Source: Patagioenas fasciata (Eukaryota; Chordata; Aves; Columbiformes; Columbidae). Taken from it: a stretch of DNA of 64,000 bases. The notes below the pieces were generated by a model that made no database searches, was not told the DNA's origin, and worked only from the letters and a program-made list of their open reading frames with translations. The stretch lies in the NCBI RefSeq assembly GCF_037038585.1, contig NC_092524.1:69278552-69342551 (forward strand). Reading direction: 5' to 3'. Positions 1-13,600 of the stretch are shown in pieces; the stretch's first letter is position 1; each line of letters starts with the position of its first letter. Both the position numbers and the translations under genes were made by a program.

Positions 1-344
1 ACATTCTGAAGGTCAGGCTGGTAACCAAAATGCCACTTTGGATTGGCTGACAGGTGACATTAAGAAGAAAATTGTCATCTTTAACTGCGAGACTGTAGTC
101 TAAGGATGAGGAAAGAAGCAGATTTCTAATTATTGTGTTACTTAGAATTTAAATAATTCCAGTCTCAGAGATACTGATGAACTGGAGCGGGTTGTGCGGG
201 GGCTGTAAAGGTGGATGTGGCTGGAGCTGGTGGTGTGTGGGGGGATCAGAGGAGCTGGGTGTGCTCGGTCTGCAGAAAAGAGAGTGAAGATGATCCAACT
301 GCCTAATGAGGACTTACCGAGGAGCCAGAGCGCAGGAGGAATCC

Positions 345-925
345 CACTTGTCCAGTTCTAGTCCCCTCGGTTCAAGAGATATTAAAAAAATGGAGAGGGT
401 CTAGAGGAGGAACACCGAGATAACCCAGCTCTGGGTCCTCAGCACAGGACACACATGGACCTGCTGGAGAGGGGCCAGAGGAGCCACAGGAATGATCCGA
501 GGCTGGAACAGCTCTGCTGGGAGGACAGGCTGGGAGAGTTGGGGTGTTCAGCTGCAGAAGAGAAGCTCCGGGGAGACCTTATTGTGGCCTTTCTGTGCTT
601 AAAAGGGGCCGATAAGAAAGATGGGGACAGACTTTTGAACAGGGCCTGTTGTGATAGGACAAGGGGTGATGGTTTTAAACTAAATGAGGGAGATTCAGGC
701 CGGACATGAGGGAGAAATTGTTGGCCCTGAGGGTGGTGAGAGCCTGGCCCAGGTTGGCCAGAGAGGTGGTGGCTGAACCATCCCTGGAGACATCCCAGGC
801 CAGGCTGGACGGGGCTCTGAGCAACCTGAGCTGGTGAAGATGTCCCTGCTCATGGCAGGGGTGGCACTGGGGGAGCTGGGAAGGTCCCTTCAACCCAAAC
901 CCTTCTGTGATTCTATGATTAGAGT
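345..925 (+). mobile_element. CR1 LINE fragment, 5'-truncated
   Basis: This is the CR1 3' region in forward orientation: a block like GAGAGGGGCCAGAGGAGCCAC, then the conserved TGGTGAGAGCCTGGCCCAGG block, ending in TTCTGTGATTCTATGATT, the CR1 tail. It belongs to the same subfamily as the copies at 40.07 and 56.5 kb (GGCCGGACATGAGG, CATCCCAGGCCAGGCTGGA). The 5' limit is approximate. Confidence 0.85.
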
Positions 926-960
926 ACTGGAGAACTTGATGTGGAAAAAATGTGAAGGAT

Positions 961-1295
961 TTGGGTTTATTGAACCTCAAGAAGGGAAGACTCAGGAGGA
1001 TCTAATCCCAACCTTCCTAAAAGGTAGTTATAAAGAAGACAGAGGTACTTTCTTCTCAAGGGTGCACAGTGAGGTGGCAAGAGGCAATGCGCACAAGCTT
1101 AAAATCCATAAGAACAATCAAAGTTTGGAGTAGACTGACTAGAGAAGTGGTGGTATCTCCCTTACTGGAAGTACTTGAGACTGAGCTCAATGGGGCCCTG
1201 GGCAGTGTGATCCAAGGCCTTGCTTTAAGCAGAAAGATGGTCTCCAGAGGTCCCTTCCAACCTGGACTTTTCTACAATCCTATAGAAAAATTGTT
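961..1295 (+). mobile_element. Old, degenerate CR1 fragment
   Basis: This is weakly conserved CR1 3' sequence: AGGATCTAATCCCAACC...AAAGGTAGTTATAAAG...CAGAGG, then a relic of the acceptor-sized 3' block (AGAGAAGTGGTGGTATCTCC...GGTCCCTTCCAACC...TACAATCCTATAG). It is much more diverged than its upstream neighbour and so older. Confidence 0.55.
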
Positions 1296-1686
1296 CACGA
1301 GGAGAGTAGTTAAGCACCAGGGCAGGGCCAAGAGAGGCTGTAAGTTGGAGATGTTGAGAATTTGACGGAACAGCGCTGTGAGAAATGTGACCGACCAGAG
1401 CTCTTGGAGCAGAAAACTGGACCAGGAGACTTCATGGGTCCCTTCTGACATGAGTCTGTCTATGATTGTATCAAGGTGATGTTCTCCGTATCTGCTTCTT
1501 ATCCTCAATGTTTTCAATCCTGATTTTTTTTTCTATGACTTAAACTAGTGCATTACTAATGATTTCTACTTTTTTAATCACAAGCTGTTTAGTGATTATG
1601 GGCACAGCTGCCAGAATTGGCATCGTTTGTATAAACCGTATTGAACATTAATTGCTTTCTGAGCTGACATTCTTCATTGGAACTAG

Positions 1687-4600
1687 GGATGCTCTGAAGT
1701 ATCTTACTGAAGCTTTTCAGTCCATCAGTGAAGCAGAACTTGATGACACAATTGAAAATGTCATCGATGCTGTTGAAAAACAGCCTCGTAAGTAATCCAT
1801 TTATTTTTTCTAAGCTTACTAAGTTTATCTTGTGCTTATAATGTTATTTAGACAGAGTTACTAACAGTGTATACACTAAACTATCATTCTAGTTTACTGG
1901 GTTGATCAAGATAAATGTATTTGTTGATGTTTTGTTAAATACTGAAGTTTGTACAAAAAGTTGGCAGCCTGGTACCTCCTGATTGTTCTGAGAGTAGTGA
2001 AATTTTTCAATGCCGGTTACTAAAAGCACCTAGCTGAGTTTGTATGAGCATCTTTGCATCTGAAACTATCCCTTAAAATAAGAAAGTAAACAAAATAAAT
2101 AATGATAAATTAATTCACTTGTTATTTAGTAGTCCAGGTCCAGAAAAGGGTTCAAATCCATATATAAATGTGATCTAAAAGCACTAGGCCTTAGATGAGT
2201 TCAGGAAACCTTCCCAGCCTATCCTGTTTATGTTGAATTAAATCAAGGGTGGGCATGTGCTCGCTTTGTCGCTTTACTAGAGCACAGACTATGAAGTTCT
2301 GGCTTTGTGTTCTAGCTCTGGCCGCGGGATAACAGCTCACAGCTCATCAGCCAGGCAGGAAAGCAGAACTGGTCCTGATGTATCATAAAGCCTGATGGTT
2401 CAAATTAATGCATCCACATTTTTGAACAAATCTGAATCAGTGCAGAATCTCTAGGGCCAATGTAGCACGTGCCATCAGTGCACTCACCCACACTGGTCTT
2501 TGTCTAGGGTGGAATTTTGTGCTATAAATCCCATATTGTCCAGTTAGCATCTGTGAGTTGTTTGAGGTTTGGGATAGAGATGCGATTCAGCCCCTCTGGT
2601 CTCTCCTGTGGGTCCTGCTCACACCCTTAGTGCCCCTTTTGCTCTGACTTAGGAATTGTCATTTTAAGTCCCGTTTCCTGAACAGGGAACTCCAGGGCAG
2701 GATTTACCATGCTGGTTTCTGTTCCAGGGGCTCAGCAGTTTGGCTTGGAAACGCTGACCAAGCCCTTTGTGACTCTGCGTTCATCGATCTTCCCTTTACA
2801 TTCAGCAAAACAGTAGCGTTTAGAAATATTTTTTAATTTAAATGATCAGTTTATATCCATGAAGACAACAATGTGCCTATCTCCAAAATTATGTTGAACT
2901 GTTTGAATACTTATTTATGACAGCAATCTGTGTGATAATGTTCTGGAACAAAATTAACCTCCGGAATGTGAAAACTCAGATCTGACACATTTGTAGTATA
3001 TTTGGCAGCTTTGCATAAACTAAAATTGTCTTGTTCTCCATGTTTAGGGCATTAATGGTGGGCACAGTATGTGTGTGGGTTATTTTTTTGCTGGAGATTT
3101 ATCCTCCTGGTAAGAATATTAAGAAAACATTGTGTGTCATTAGCTCCCCGAAAATATGCTTATTTGTGTAATATATTCCTCTGAGAAGACTGAGCTATTT
3201 CCCGTAGAATATTTGAGACCTCCTCACTTTCTTACTTCCCGCTTTCCATCAGCTGCAGTTTTAATACTTTGGAATGTTCTTTTCAGTGTCATCGGACATG
3301 ATTGAACAACCCACAGTGGAAGCAGCGGTGCAGGAGTGCAGCCAGGCAGCAGAGGAAACCATGTACGGTGACATTATTGTTTTATTCCAGGTTTATGGGA
3401 GTTGGTGTTCATTCCCTTATTTCTTCCTGGGAAGTAAATGTCAGGCATTTTCTGCAGCAGTACACATTATTCATCAATGACTTGGATGAGGGAACAGAGT
3501 GACTGTCAGCAAGTTTGCTGGTGACACCAGGCTGGGAGGAGTGGTGACACTGGAAGCTGTGCTGCCATCAGAGACCTGGACAGGCTGGAGAGCTGGGCAG
3601 GGAAAAATTTAGTGAAATAGAACAAGGGCAAGTGTAGAGTCTGGAATCTGGGCAGGAACAACCCCAGCTTCCAGTGTAAGTTGGGGAATGACCTGTTAGA
3701 GAGCAGTGTAGGGGAAAGAGACCTGGGGGTCCCGGGGACAGCAGGGTGACCATGAGCCAGCACTGGGCCCTTGTGGCCAGGAAGGCCAATGGTACCTGGG
3801 GTGGGTTAGAAGGGGGTGGTCAGTAGGTCAGAGAGGTTCTCCTGCCCCTCTGCTCTGCCCTGGGGAGACCACACTTGGAATCTTGTGTCCAGTTGTGGCC
3901 CCTCAGCTCCAGAAGGACAGGGCACTGCTGGAGAGAGTCCAGCGCAGCCATCAAGATGCTGAAGGGAGTGGAGCATCTCCCGTGTGAGGAAAGGCTGAGG
4001 GAGCTGGGGCTCTGGAGCTGGAGAAGAGGAGACTGAGGGGGGACTCATTCATGGGGATCAATATGGAAAGGGGGAGTGTCAGGAGGATGGAGCCAGGCTC
4101 TTCTCGGTGACACCAATGATAGGACAAGGGGTAATGGGTTCAAATTGGAACACAGGAGGTTCCACTTAAATTTGAGAAGAAACTTGTTGGGGGTGAGGGT
4201 GTCAGAGCCTGGCCCAGGCTGCCCAGGGAGGTTGTGGAGTCTCCTTCTGTGCAGCCATTCAAACCTGCCTGGACACCTTCCTGTGGAACCTCAGCTGGGT
4301 GTTCCTGCTCCATGGGGGGATTGCACTGGATGAGCTTTCCAGGGCCCTTCCAACCCCTGACATTCTGGGATTCTGTGCTGTTGTCTTGCTGCTGCTGTCT
4401 CTGAAGGTTGGTAATGTTCCTTCTTAGGAAAATTGTTCTCGTGGATGGGCCTCCAGGGGATCCTAAATATAATGCTGACATTCTGGAATTAAAATGCTAT
4501 GGTTATGCGTTACGTGTGATACAGGTTGAATATTAACCAGTAAAATAAACCAGTGCAGGGAGAACTTGTTAATTCTGTTCATTTCTTTATTTCCTTTTCT

Positions 4601-7600
4601 CTAGTTCAAAATTATCTAAGGTTATTTTGCTGACTTTTATAAAATACTTATTTTCTGAAAGCACATGGAAAAGTTTTTCTCCGTGGTGCTTGTTTCTCCT
4701 TTTTTGTGTAGCGGAACTGCGATTGATTTTCACTCTCAGATAACAAAATGAAGAGCAATTACTGGAGTTTCTGAGAACTTTATTTGTGATTGTGATGAAT
4801 GCATTTCCTTTAGTGTTTGCCTTGTGTATTGACATCGTAATGCAAAGAGAGAAAATGAATGGTTTGCTGGGCGTGTCAATTAGACACTGTGATCCCACTG
4901 TTTCTCACTATGAAGGAAAGTTGTTCTTAACTTTTCTCCTTCTCGTTGGAACCTTTATGATGCAGATGGCTTGAGTGTGACTTTTCTTTGTGTCGCTTTA
5001 TATACTTAATGTATTTTTCACTCCAGAAGTGAAATATGTGTGCGCAGATTCTCAGCACAGAGTCCTCTTGAATTACGCTCCAGAAAGCTTGAAAGTTTGG
5101 TCTGAAATGCTCTGAAGCCCAAGACATCAGTGTCTAATCAGCAATGACGTTGTCGTGTGCTCGTGAGCCCTAGTGAAGGTTCATGGGGTAATTTTATCTG
5201 CTCTGATGGATTTGATCCAGGTGCACTAGGAGGGGAGTGAGAGGCATCAGAGGAGAGAGCCAAACCAGGAAATTAAACTAAATTAAATTAAACCTATTCA
5301 CTTTAACCATGCCAAGGCTGTTCTGTTGTCAGAAAAGACAGCAGAGGATGGTAAGGGGAGATGTATCCCTCTCATGTCCGAACAACCTTCTGAAGAGTGT
5401 CCTTTTTTGAATTATTAATAGAAGATGTGGTAGTATCCAACATGTAGAGTGTTGCAGGAGAAATGGTGATAACTCGGGGTGATAGCGAACAAAACAAACA
5501 TAATTAGATTCAGCATGTTTTCTTACTGTTTGTTTCATCCGCTTCCCATAACGTCGTACACATATTCTTATTTCAGAGAAAACGTTTTCAACATTATTGG
5601 AGCCTTCGATATTCCACGTTACGTTTATAATTCAGAAAGAAAGAAGTTTCTGCCGTAAGTCTTACATGCTTTAACTTTCAACCACTTCTTGTTTCAAGAA
5701 AAAAGTCCTCTATTTCTATATAGTTAAAAGGCTGTTTTCTGGTCTTTCCCACTTGGATCTGCTCATCTCAAACTTGAGTGAGAAAGTGAGACAATCATAT
5801 TTCTTAGTCCCTAAAGAGCCCGTCAGACTCTGTGATAAATGCCGGCTCGTGAATCAATGATCCATGGGGTGGTTCTTAGTCTGGTAGGATGCAGCAGAAA
5901 TGGGGACCTGTATCTGCAGCTCCCTGAAGCTCCAGAGGGTTTCTAAGAGCTGCCAAAGCTATAAAAGAAAAATTAGGAGCAACTGCTGATCCCGCCAGGT
6001 TGGAGAAGGGAAGAAGTAGTTGAAGGAATTGGTTGTAAATGCTTTGCTAGCTAAAGCTTTAACAGCAAGCAGCTCAGGCTGCTGAGCCAAGAGGAGCCCA
6101 TGCTTTTAAAAAGCTTGAACCCCATGCAGACAATCTGCTAACCAAGAGGAAGAAAATCCTCCTCTTCATGGCCACTTAAAACACATAACTGCTCTTTTCA
6201 AAACTGTTTTCAGCAGAATCCCATTCAGGTGGAAAGATAAATCTAAAGGATGTAAATCTAAATGGATGTAGCCTTCAAAATGCAGAGAGACAGGAGGAAT
6301 CTTCATTGAGTAAATAAATTATGCAGTAGTGTTTTAGCTTTTATAGCCTCCTACAACTTTTAGATCAATACGTCATTTTATATGTCTGGAATATACCTTT
6401 TTTAATCCTGATCATGTTCAACTTCTTGCAGTCTGTCCATGACCAACTTCCCTGTGCCCAATTTATTTGGAACTGCCAGAGATAAAGCGGAGCTGTTCCG
6501 TGAACGCTACTCCATCTTGCAACAGGTCAGAAGAAGTTTTGCTTTGTTTGATAAAATACACAAACAAAATGCTGGGTTTTATGTTCTCAGGTGTACAACA
6601 GTGCTGTGTGTTGAGGTGCTTTTGTGAGATATGGTTGAAGTACAATCTGAATAAAAATGAGATCTGTACTAAGGTTTAGCAGCTTCTCTGTCACCACACA
6701 GCATGATGGGTTTGTGTGTTTCTGCATTTTAGCATCGTGTTGTAAGAGGGGATTATGCATTTTTATGTGTGTCTTGCTCTTTTCCGTCCTATAGTCTGGC
6801 TCCACAGTATGTTTGATCAGTGTGCCATTGTATGTCATGCTTGTTGAGATAATGCAAACCCAAAGCTCCGGGAAGCTCTTGTTCAAGCCCTCCTTGAAGC
6901 TTTGAAGTTCATTGATGCTTTAGTTCATTTAATAATTTTCCAGTTTTCCAAAGGGTGAGAGCCAGCCACCCCTTGTCATCTCTTGGTGACACACATGTCT
7001 TGTCTTCTGTTGGAAGCATCTTCAGAACAGGGTTTCCCAACATGACGTGCTCTGTGTTGCCAGCAGCTGTGGGTCGTGGCTCCGGACTGGGCTGTGCTCA
7101 CAGCTACAGGGACTCAGCCCCTCGGCTCTCGCCGTCCGATTGTCCCTCAGAACAGGCTCACAACCCTCTTCTTCCCATCCTTCCCCTCGCTTGATCAGTT
7201 GGGATCCAGCCCCATTTCACCCCTGGCCTCTGTTGTGCATCCCGGGGGGAGCAGCGGTGGGACGGGGAGCCAGGCGACTCAGTAGTTGTTTTTCAGGTGT
7301 CTGCACTACCTGCAGCGGCAGATCCATGGTGATACAGGGAATTAGCTAATTAACACTTAAAGAAGTAAGGAGCTAACACTTAGAGAGCTAACCCTTAACA
7401 TCACAATTGCCTTGTTTAGCTTTGTGTAACTTATTGTGTGAGAAACAGGAGTTCACTGACGGCTTCACAGACCTTGCGAAGATAATAATGCTTGGTGCAT
7501 CCTTGGGTGAACCAGATAACAGAAACATGGGCACAGGATGGGAGATGAGCCAGTTCTAACCAACCCATCAGTCTGAGTCCCAGCCAACTCAGCACACCAG

Positions 7601-10600
7601 GCCAGAAGTAAAAGTGTACAGCAAAGGAGACCCCGGTTCACGATCACTGTGCAGGCGCAACCAGGAGGGGCTGGACGTGGAGACTATGGAAATTATTTCC
7701 TAGAACTCATTATAATAAGAACCACCTTCTCTGGGACAGGTTTTGAATATGTACGGGCATTCTTAGAACATTCATGAATATGTAACACTTTACAGCATTT
7801 AACCAAGCTCACAGCTACTGGAAATTCACATGTCTTAGGTGGAATTATTCCCCTGTGTGTCCAGTGCTGTAAATACATATCTTCTTTACAATCTCATAGG
7901 TTGTAAGGTCATTTCCGCACCTCAACATCACAGATCCTGCTCGGTGCTCCAGGTTCTGTGTGGCCCTGAGGTGTGAGCAAAGCTTTTTGTCTGTGCCAAT
8001 GTGATCCACTCGTCCTTTGGGCCGTGCGGTAATTACACACACAGCTAAGCAGTAACAACTCTCTGTCTACCAGCGGCTTTGCTGCCCCTCGGAGCACGTG
8101 TACTGCAATTCGGGAACATCTACCCTGCAAGAGCAGTTAACCATTAACTGAAGAAGCTTTAGTTCGTACAGTGACCAAGATTAGTGAAATCTGCTGGAAT
8201 TGGCGCACTCACACAAAACAGTTTCTGTGAACAGCAGCTGGAGGTATCACAGAATCACAGAGCGGTTGTGGTTGAAGGGACCTCTGTAGATCCCCCAGTC
8301 CAACCCCCCTGCTCACGCAGGGTCCCAGAGCAGATCACACAGGTGGGTCCAGGCAGGTTTGAATGTCTCAGAGAAGGAGACTCCACACCCGCTCTGGGCA
8401 GCCTGGGCCAGGCTCTGGCACCTCCCAGCAAAGAAGTTTCTGCTCATGTTCAGATGGAGCCTCCTGTGTTTCAGTCTGTGCCCGTTGCCCCTCACCCTGG
8501 CGCTGGGCACCACTGAACAGTCTGGACCATCCTCTGACACCCACCCTGAGATATTGATCCCACTGATCAGATCCCTCTCAGCTTCTCTTCCCAGCTGAAC
8601 AGCCCCAGCGCTCTGTCTTTCCTCGTAAGAAGGCAAAATAAGTGCAAATTTCTACAATGCATTTTGTTCATGCTCTCTGTGGTTTATGTGTTCATGTAGC
8701 TTGCTCCTGTTATTAAAAAATAAAGAAATAAGATTACTTTTAATAGGCCCTGCTCTGAAGAGGAACCTTCTGTTTTCCACATAGTCAGCATTTAACACAG
8801 TTCACCTTTCCTTGCTCACTCACTGCTTCCTTGCAGCTTGTCGGAAATAACTTATTTTAGAAGCATTACAGATACTTCCCTTTTTGGGCTTCGTTTTGTT
8901 GTCCGGTATTATCGAGTATCTATTTCTGAGAAGCGAATTCTTGTCAAAAGAACCGATGAAGCTTAACAAATTAAACATTGCTGGATAATATAGACTAAGA
9001 GAACTTTAAAAAGTGCTTTCATAGTGGTTGTCATAAACTGGCTTTTTGACAGTGCTCATTTATTTTAAACTGAATTACTTCAATTTTGGTCTCTGCAGAG
9101 GACTCACAGACATGAGCTGTTCACTCCTCCCGCAGTCGTTGCTCACCCTAATGACAGTACGAGCAAATTCCAGGTAAAAAAATCCGCTTTTACTTTGCTT
9201 GCAAAGGGAACTGTGCTTGCGTCACTCTTGAACGAAGCAGGAGTTCTCCAGTGCCATCTTAACCTTACATCCCATACGGGTAGTCAATGGAAATGAGTTC
9301 TTTTTGATCCTTTTCAGCTTGTGTGTCAAAAATGCAGTTATTTGGCGCAGATCAGCAGGATGACCAAGTCACTCAAAAGCTGGTGCAAAGTGCAAGAGAA
9401 ACGTGTCTTCGACATCAGCTGTTCAGCATATTGCACTTGGCCTCCCTCTGCACGGGGATATTTTCACTGCTTCTTTCTTTCATAAGAAATCACTAAATCC
9501 ACAAACCCACAACTGAATAAGCTCATAACTTTAGTATCTTCTGTTCCCATCTCAGCTTTCTCATATTATATACTCTCCCTATATTATATAGTTATTATAT
9601 ATTGTTGAAAAAAGCTGAATGCGTGTGTGTCGCTGAGTACCCAACAGCAGCTGTGTGGGTGCAGGCTGGTCCTGCTGAGGCTCCAGTTACTACAATTGAC
9701 ATTCTTAGGCAAGAGCAGGAATTGCCGCTTGTTCTTTTCAGTTTTAATCCACTCGTAAGCAAAATAATCAGAAGAAATATTTCCTTGCTAAGCAGTTCTT
9801 GATGCTAGCGGCCATTATTGGAAATCTTTTCCTAAATTGTGCTGTTCAGAAATGCGTCCCTGATGTTCATAATGAGCCTGAATTCTCTCCAGAGTTCGTT
9901 TGTGTATTTATGTAACCACAGGTGCTGTTGGTGCTTTGTCTTCGTTGCTGGAGAACGGATATATGGAGAGTTTGATTTAATTTTTATTTGATTTTTTGCC
10001 TTTGGTTACAGCTTAAAACAATAGAAACTCTATTGGGCAATACAACCAAAGTGGGAGAAGTGATTGTGCTTGGGATGATAACCCAGCTCAAGGAGGTAGG
10101 TTGCTTTTTATTGTGGGTATCTGGGTCACTATTCATTCTGTGTTATAATACATTAGAAAATGAGAAGGTTTAAATGTCTCACCGCTTTCTCCTGTCACAT
10201 GAGCCAGAGGCAGAACCCACATCAATGTCAGTGGTGCAAGATATGTTCCCTAAGAAGAGACTTTTCCACGAGCAGTTGATGCTGGTGTGTGAGGGAGAAT
10301 GCCTTTCTCTTCTCACTATGGAATTTTGTGGCGCTTTATGTCAGCAACCAGAACCACTGACATTTTTTTAGGCATTTCCCTTCTCAAAATGCTGGCGCTT
10401 CTATTTGGACTTCCTATGGATTTGGGCTGTGATTGCGGGGGAGGCTGCACCAGAATCCAAACTGCAGCAGCTCCAAGGGAAGGCGCTGAGATACACCTGC
10501 TATCAACTACAGAGTTTTCAGTTCTGCCAGTGTGTTCGGACCTTATGATGTTAAAAACGGCTCCATGATTTCTAAGTGCTGACTGATAGATGCTTCTGCT

Positions 10601-13600
10601 TGAAGCATTTACGTGTTTGGGTATATTTCACTTTATTAATCAATCGTGGTTTTTAGGGGAAGTTTTTCCTAGAAGACCCTACAGGAGTCGTCCAGCTAGA
10701 CCTTAGTAAAGCAATATCCTTTTTCTGTGATGAAGTCATTTCCTATGGGCCTGGAGAATGTGAAATTGAATAAGAGACCCATTCTGACCATTGGAAAATA
10801 TGTATTGAGAACTGCAGCTGTTTTCCCTTCTTTTCCAATGGGTTGCTGCAGCTCAGTGCCCTTTCACCTTTTGGCCAAGGTCGGTTTTCCCGTTTGGAGA
10901 AGCAGACGTGTCCCTGTTTGGGGGGTGTTTGCTTGGCTCTTAAGGCAGCCTCTGAATTTTCAGTAGCGTCCAAATGTATCACACCACCTGCAAAGCAAAC
11001 ATGGGCTAAAGAACTAGTTTAAGAAATATATATTTCTTAACCTTTCCGCACCAGTTCCACAGTGGTTTATACACTGAATCCTGCTTTGTTCTGGCAGAAG
11101 GTAAAGCAGACTATTTTTCTTACCTTGTAATAAGTTATTCTGTTAATGGGTGTTGCTGCAGTTACATGTTGATGAGGTTTGAGCATGAGTTTGGGACTGA
11201 GATTTTTGGCCATGAGTTTGATGAGTTTGGGACTGAGATTTTTGGCCATAAGCCTCCTGTTTTACACCCTGGGGTCTGTAGGCAGAGAACAGCTCACAGC
11301 AGAACTTGTGATTTTTAGTGGTGTCGCTGGGACGTGGGTATCTGTAGCAGTTTTGAGGACTGGCCTTAGTCAGCCTGGCTCCACCGCACGCGAGGAGACG
11401 TGACTAGATTAGGAAGACAGACTACAACAGCCCAACAGGATGATTTCACAGGCTGAAAATGCTGCTTTCTGTTGGCAGAGCTTTGGTCCTTCAGAGGCTT
11501 GGTGAGTCTTCTCATTAAGACCGTGGAAGGGCTTGTTTTAGCAAAACATGGGCATGTTTTAGCAAAATGACGGGCGTTTCAGTTTGTAGGTTATTACTCT
11601 GTGCAAAATACACTATCCTAGTGTATTTTCTTATAATATATTATAGATTTAAAATTTGTAAGATAAACTAAATAGTCAAGATCAAGAATGATAATGCAGA
11701 CAAGTATCACAGAGCAGTAGAATCACTTTGGTCAGAAAAGACTTTAAGACTATCAACCCCAACCATTAATAGTGTTGCTATCCAGCTGCTTGAAGGACGA
11801 TGCTTGATCTCAACAGAAAACAGGGCTTTTGTCTGGAAAGCTTTTAATACCATTCCACACAAAATTTAGGTTCAATGCTGGCACGTCCCCTCCGTACGAA
11901 ATTTTAGAGCCTCTATTATGCAGAATATTTAAACTGCTTTTAACTTCATGATGCCAAGGAGCATGTATATTCATTTATGTGAGCTTCAGCATAGGTGAAA
12001 CTACGACATTTGTCCACATTCAAGTCGGAATCAAAGAAATAAGTACAAGAAAGGAGCTGAACAGGGCCTTCATACTGATAGGATCCAGGGATTAAGCTTT
12101 GGGGTTGATTTTTTGTGCTGCTCTTCTGTTATTCTGAATACAGGGTAGTGAAAAAAAATCTATGAAAGTGGGTCCACGGGGCACGGAGGGGGCTCAGTTT
12201 TATCACTAAAAGTGATTCACCTTGAGAGCTGAATTCATTTCAGCTGCAGCGTCTCCAGAAAAGGTGCAGTTTGATGGACACTTCTAGGGCAGGGTGGCAA
12301 AAATCACTCCTGTTCCCCTACATTCTTATTGGGTTGAGAAGGTTCTTTGTGTGGCTGTGCAGCAAATCTATTCAAAGAAGTGACCAAGGTAAAAAACAAC
12401 AGTTGTTTTGTCGCTCAGCCTGTTTTTCAGCCATAGATCCCTGGTTTGGTTCGGTGCTGTTGCAAGGAGGGATGGGTGGACCGGCTGCCAACCGCCTGAC
12501 TAACGTCAGATGTTGGTAGAAATAACAAAAGGTTATTCTGTTGTTTAAAAATCCCTCAGGTTGGTACGAAGATGAAGTTTTTCATGTGAACGCTTTTGGA
12601 TTTCCGCCTACTGAGCCTTCTGCCACCACGAGGTATAAAACCGGCTTTCCGCAGCCTCGCTCTGTGTTTTGTTGTGGGTTTCTAAGCACGCACGTTATTA
12701 TTTTATCATTCTGTGACATTAAAGCATGCTGTTCTGCCCCTCTCCAAATGCTTCCAAATAAATACAGTTTTAAGGAAGCAATTCTGGGCCTTGCTGGTCT
12801 GCTTGGACCAGGACTAAAGCTCGTAGCATCAGCAAAACCCTTCCAAAGGCCCTTGGGTTCTGCATGTTAATAACAACTGAGATCGAAACCCTTCTCATTT
12901 GCAAAACCAGATAACTTTTACATGGGAATAAGAAATTCCTTGTTGCTCTAAGCATGGATTTGGGAAAGAACCCAGGATAAATGTTACCCTGAGACGAGCT
13001 GTTAAATTAGGGAAGGGCAGCGCCCCTGCTTTATATCTGAGCGACTGCTGTTTATTTGTTTCTCCATAAAGTTCCAGATGATTATTGATACCATCTGAGC
13101 CACTTCTCATAATAAAAATAATAATTAAAATGGCTCTAAGTGAGTCATAATTGAAACTACTAACGATTCGGGAAAGAAACAGAACTAACGTGAGTATTTT
13201 ACTGATGTAGAGCCTTCTATGGGAATGTGAACTTCTTTGGAGGGCCTTCTTCAGCTTCAGTGAAGGCTTCTGCAAAACTGAAGCAGCTGGAGGATGAAAA
13301 TGAAGATGCCATGTTTGTGTTTCTGTCTGACGTCTGGCTGGACCAAGCAGAAGTACTGGAAAAGCTGCACACGATGTTTTCGGGTAGGTCAGAGCCGCTT
13401 TGACTCCGAGCCTTGGGTTTTGAGGGTTTTTTCCCATTTTTCATAGTGCTTTGCAGCGCCGACGGGTGGAACAAGGCAGCGTGATGGCTGCGTGGCCTCC
13501 GGGGACACCGTGGTGAGAAAATTTCCTGCAGAAAACTTATCGCCTTTGTTGGAGAATGAGTTTTATGCTGGTTTAGCTCCGTGAACGCCTCGCGGTGGAG

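Noticed and set aside
4076-4333. Repeated small frames across the window sharing the same peptide strings
   Set aside because: They are translations of the CR1 3' region in different frames, seen at every CR1 copy, and not genes.
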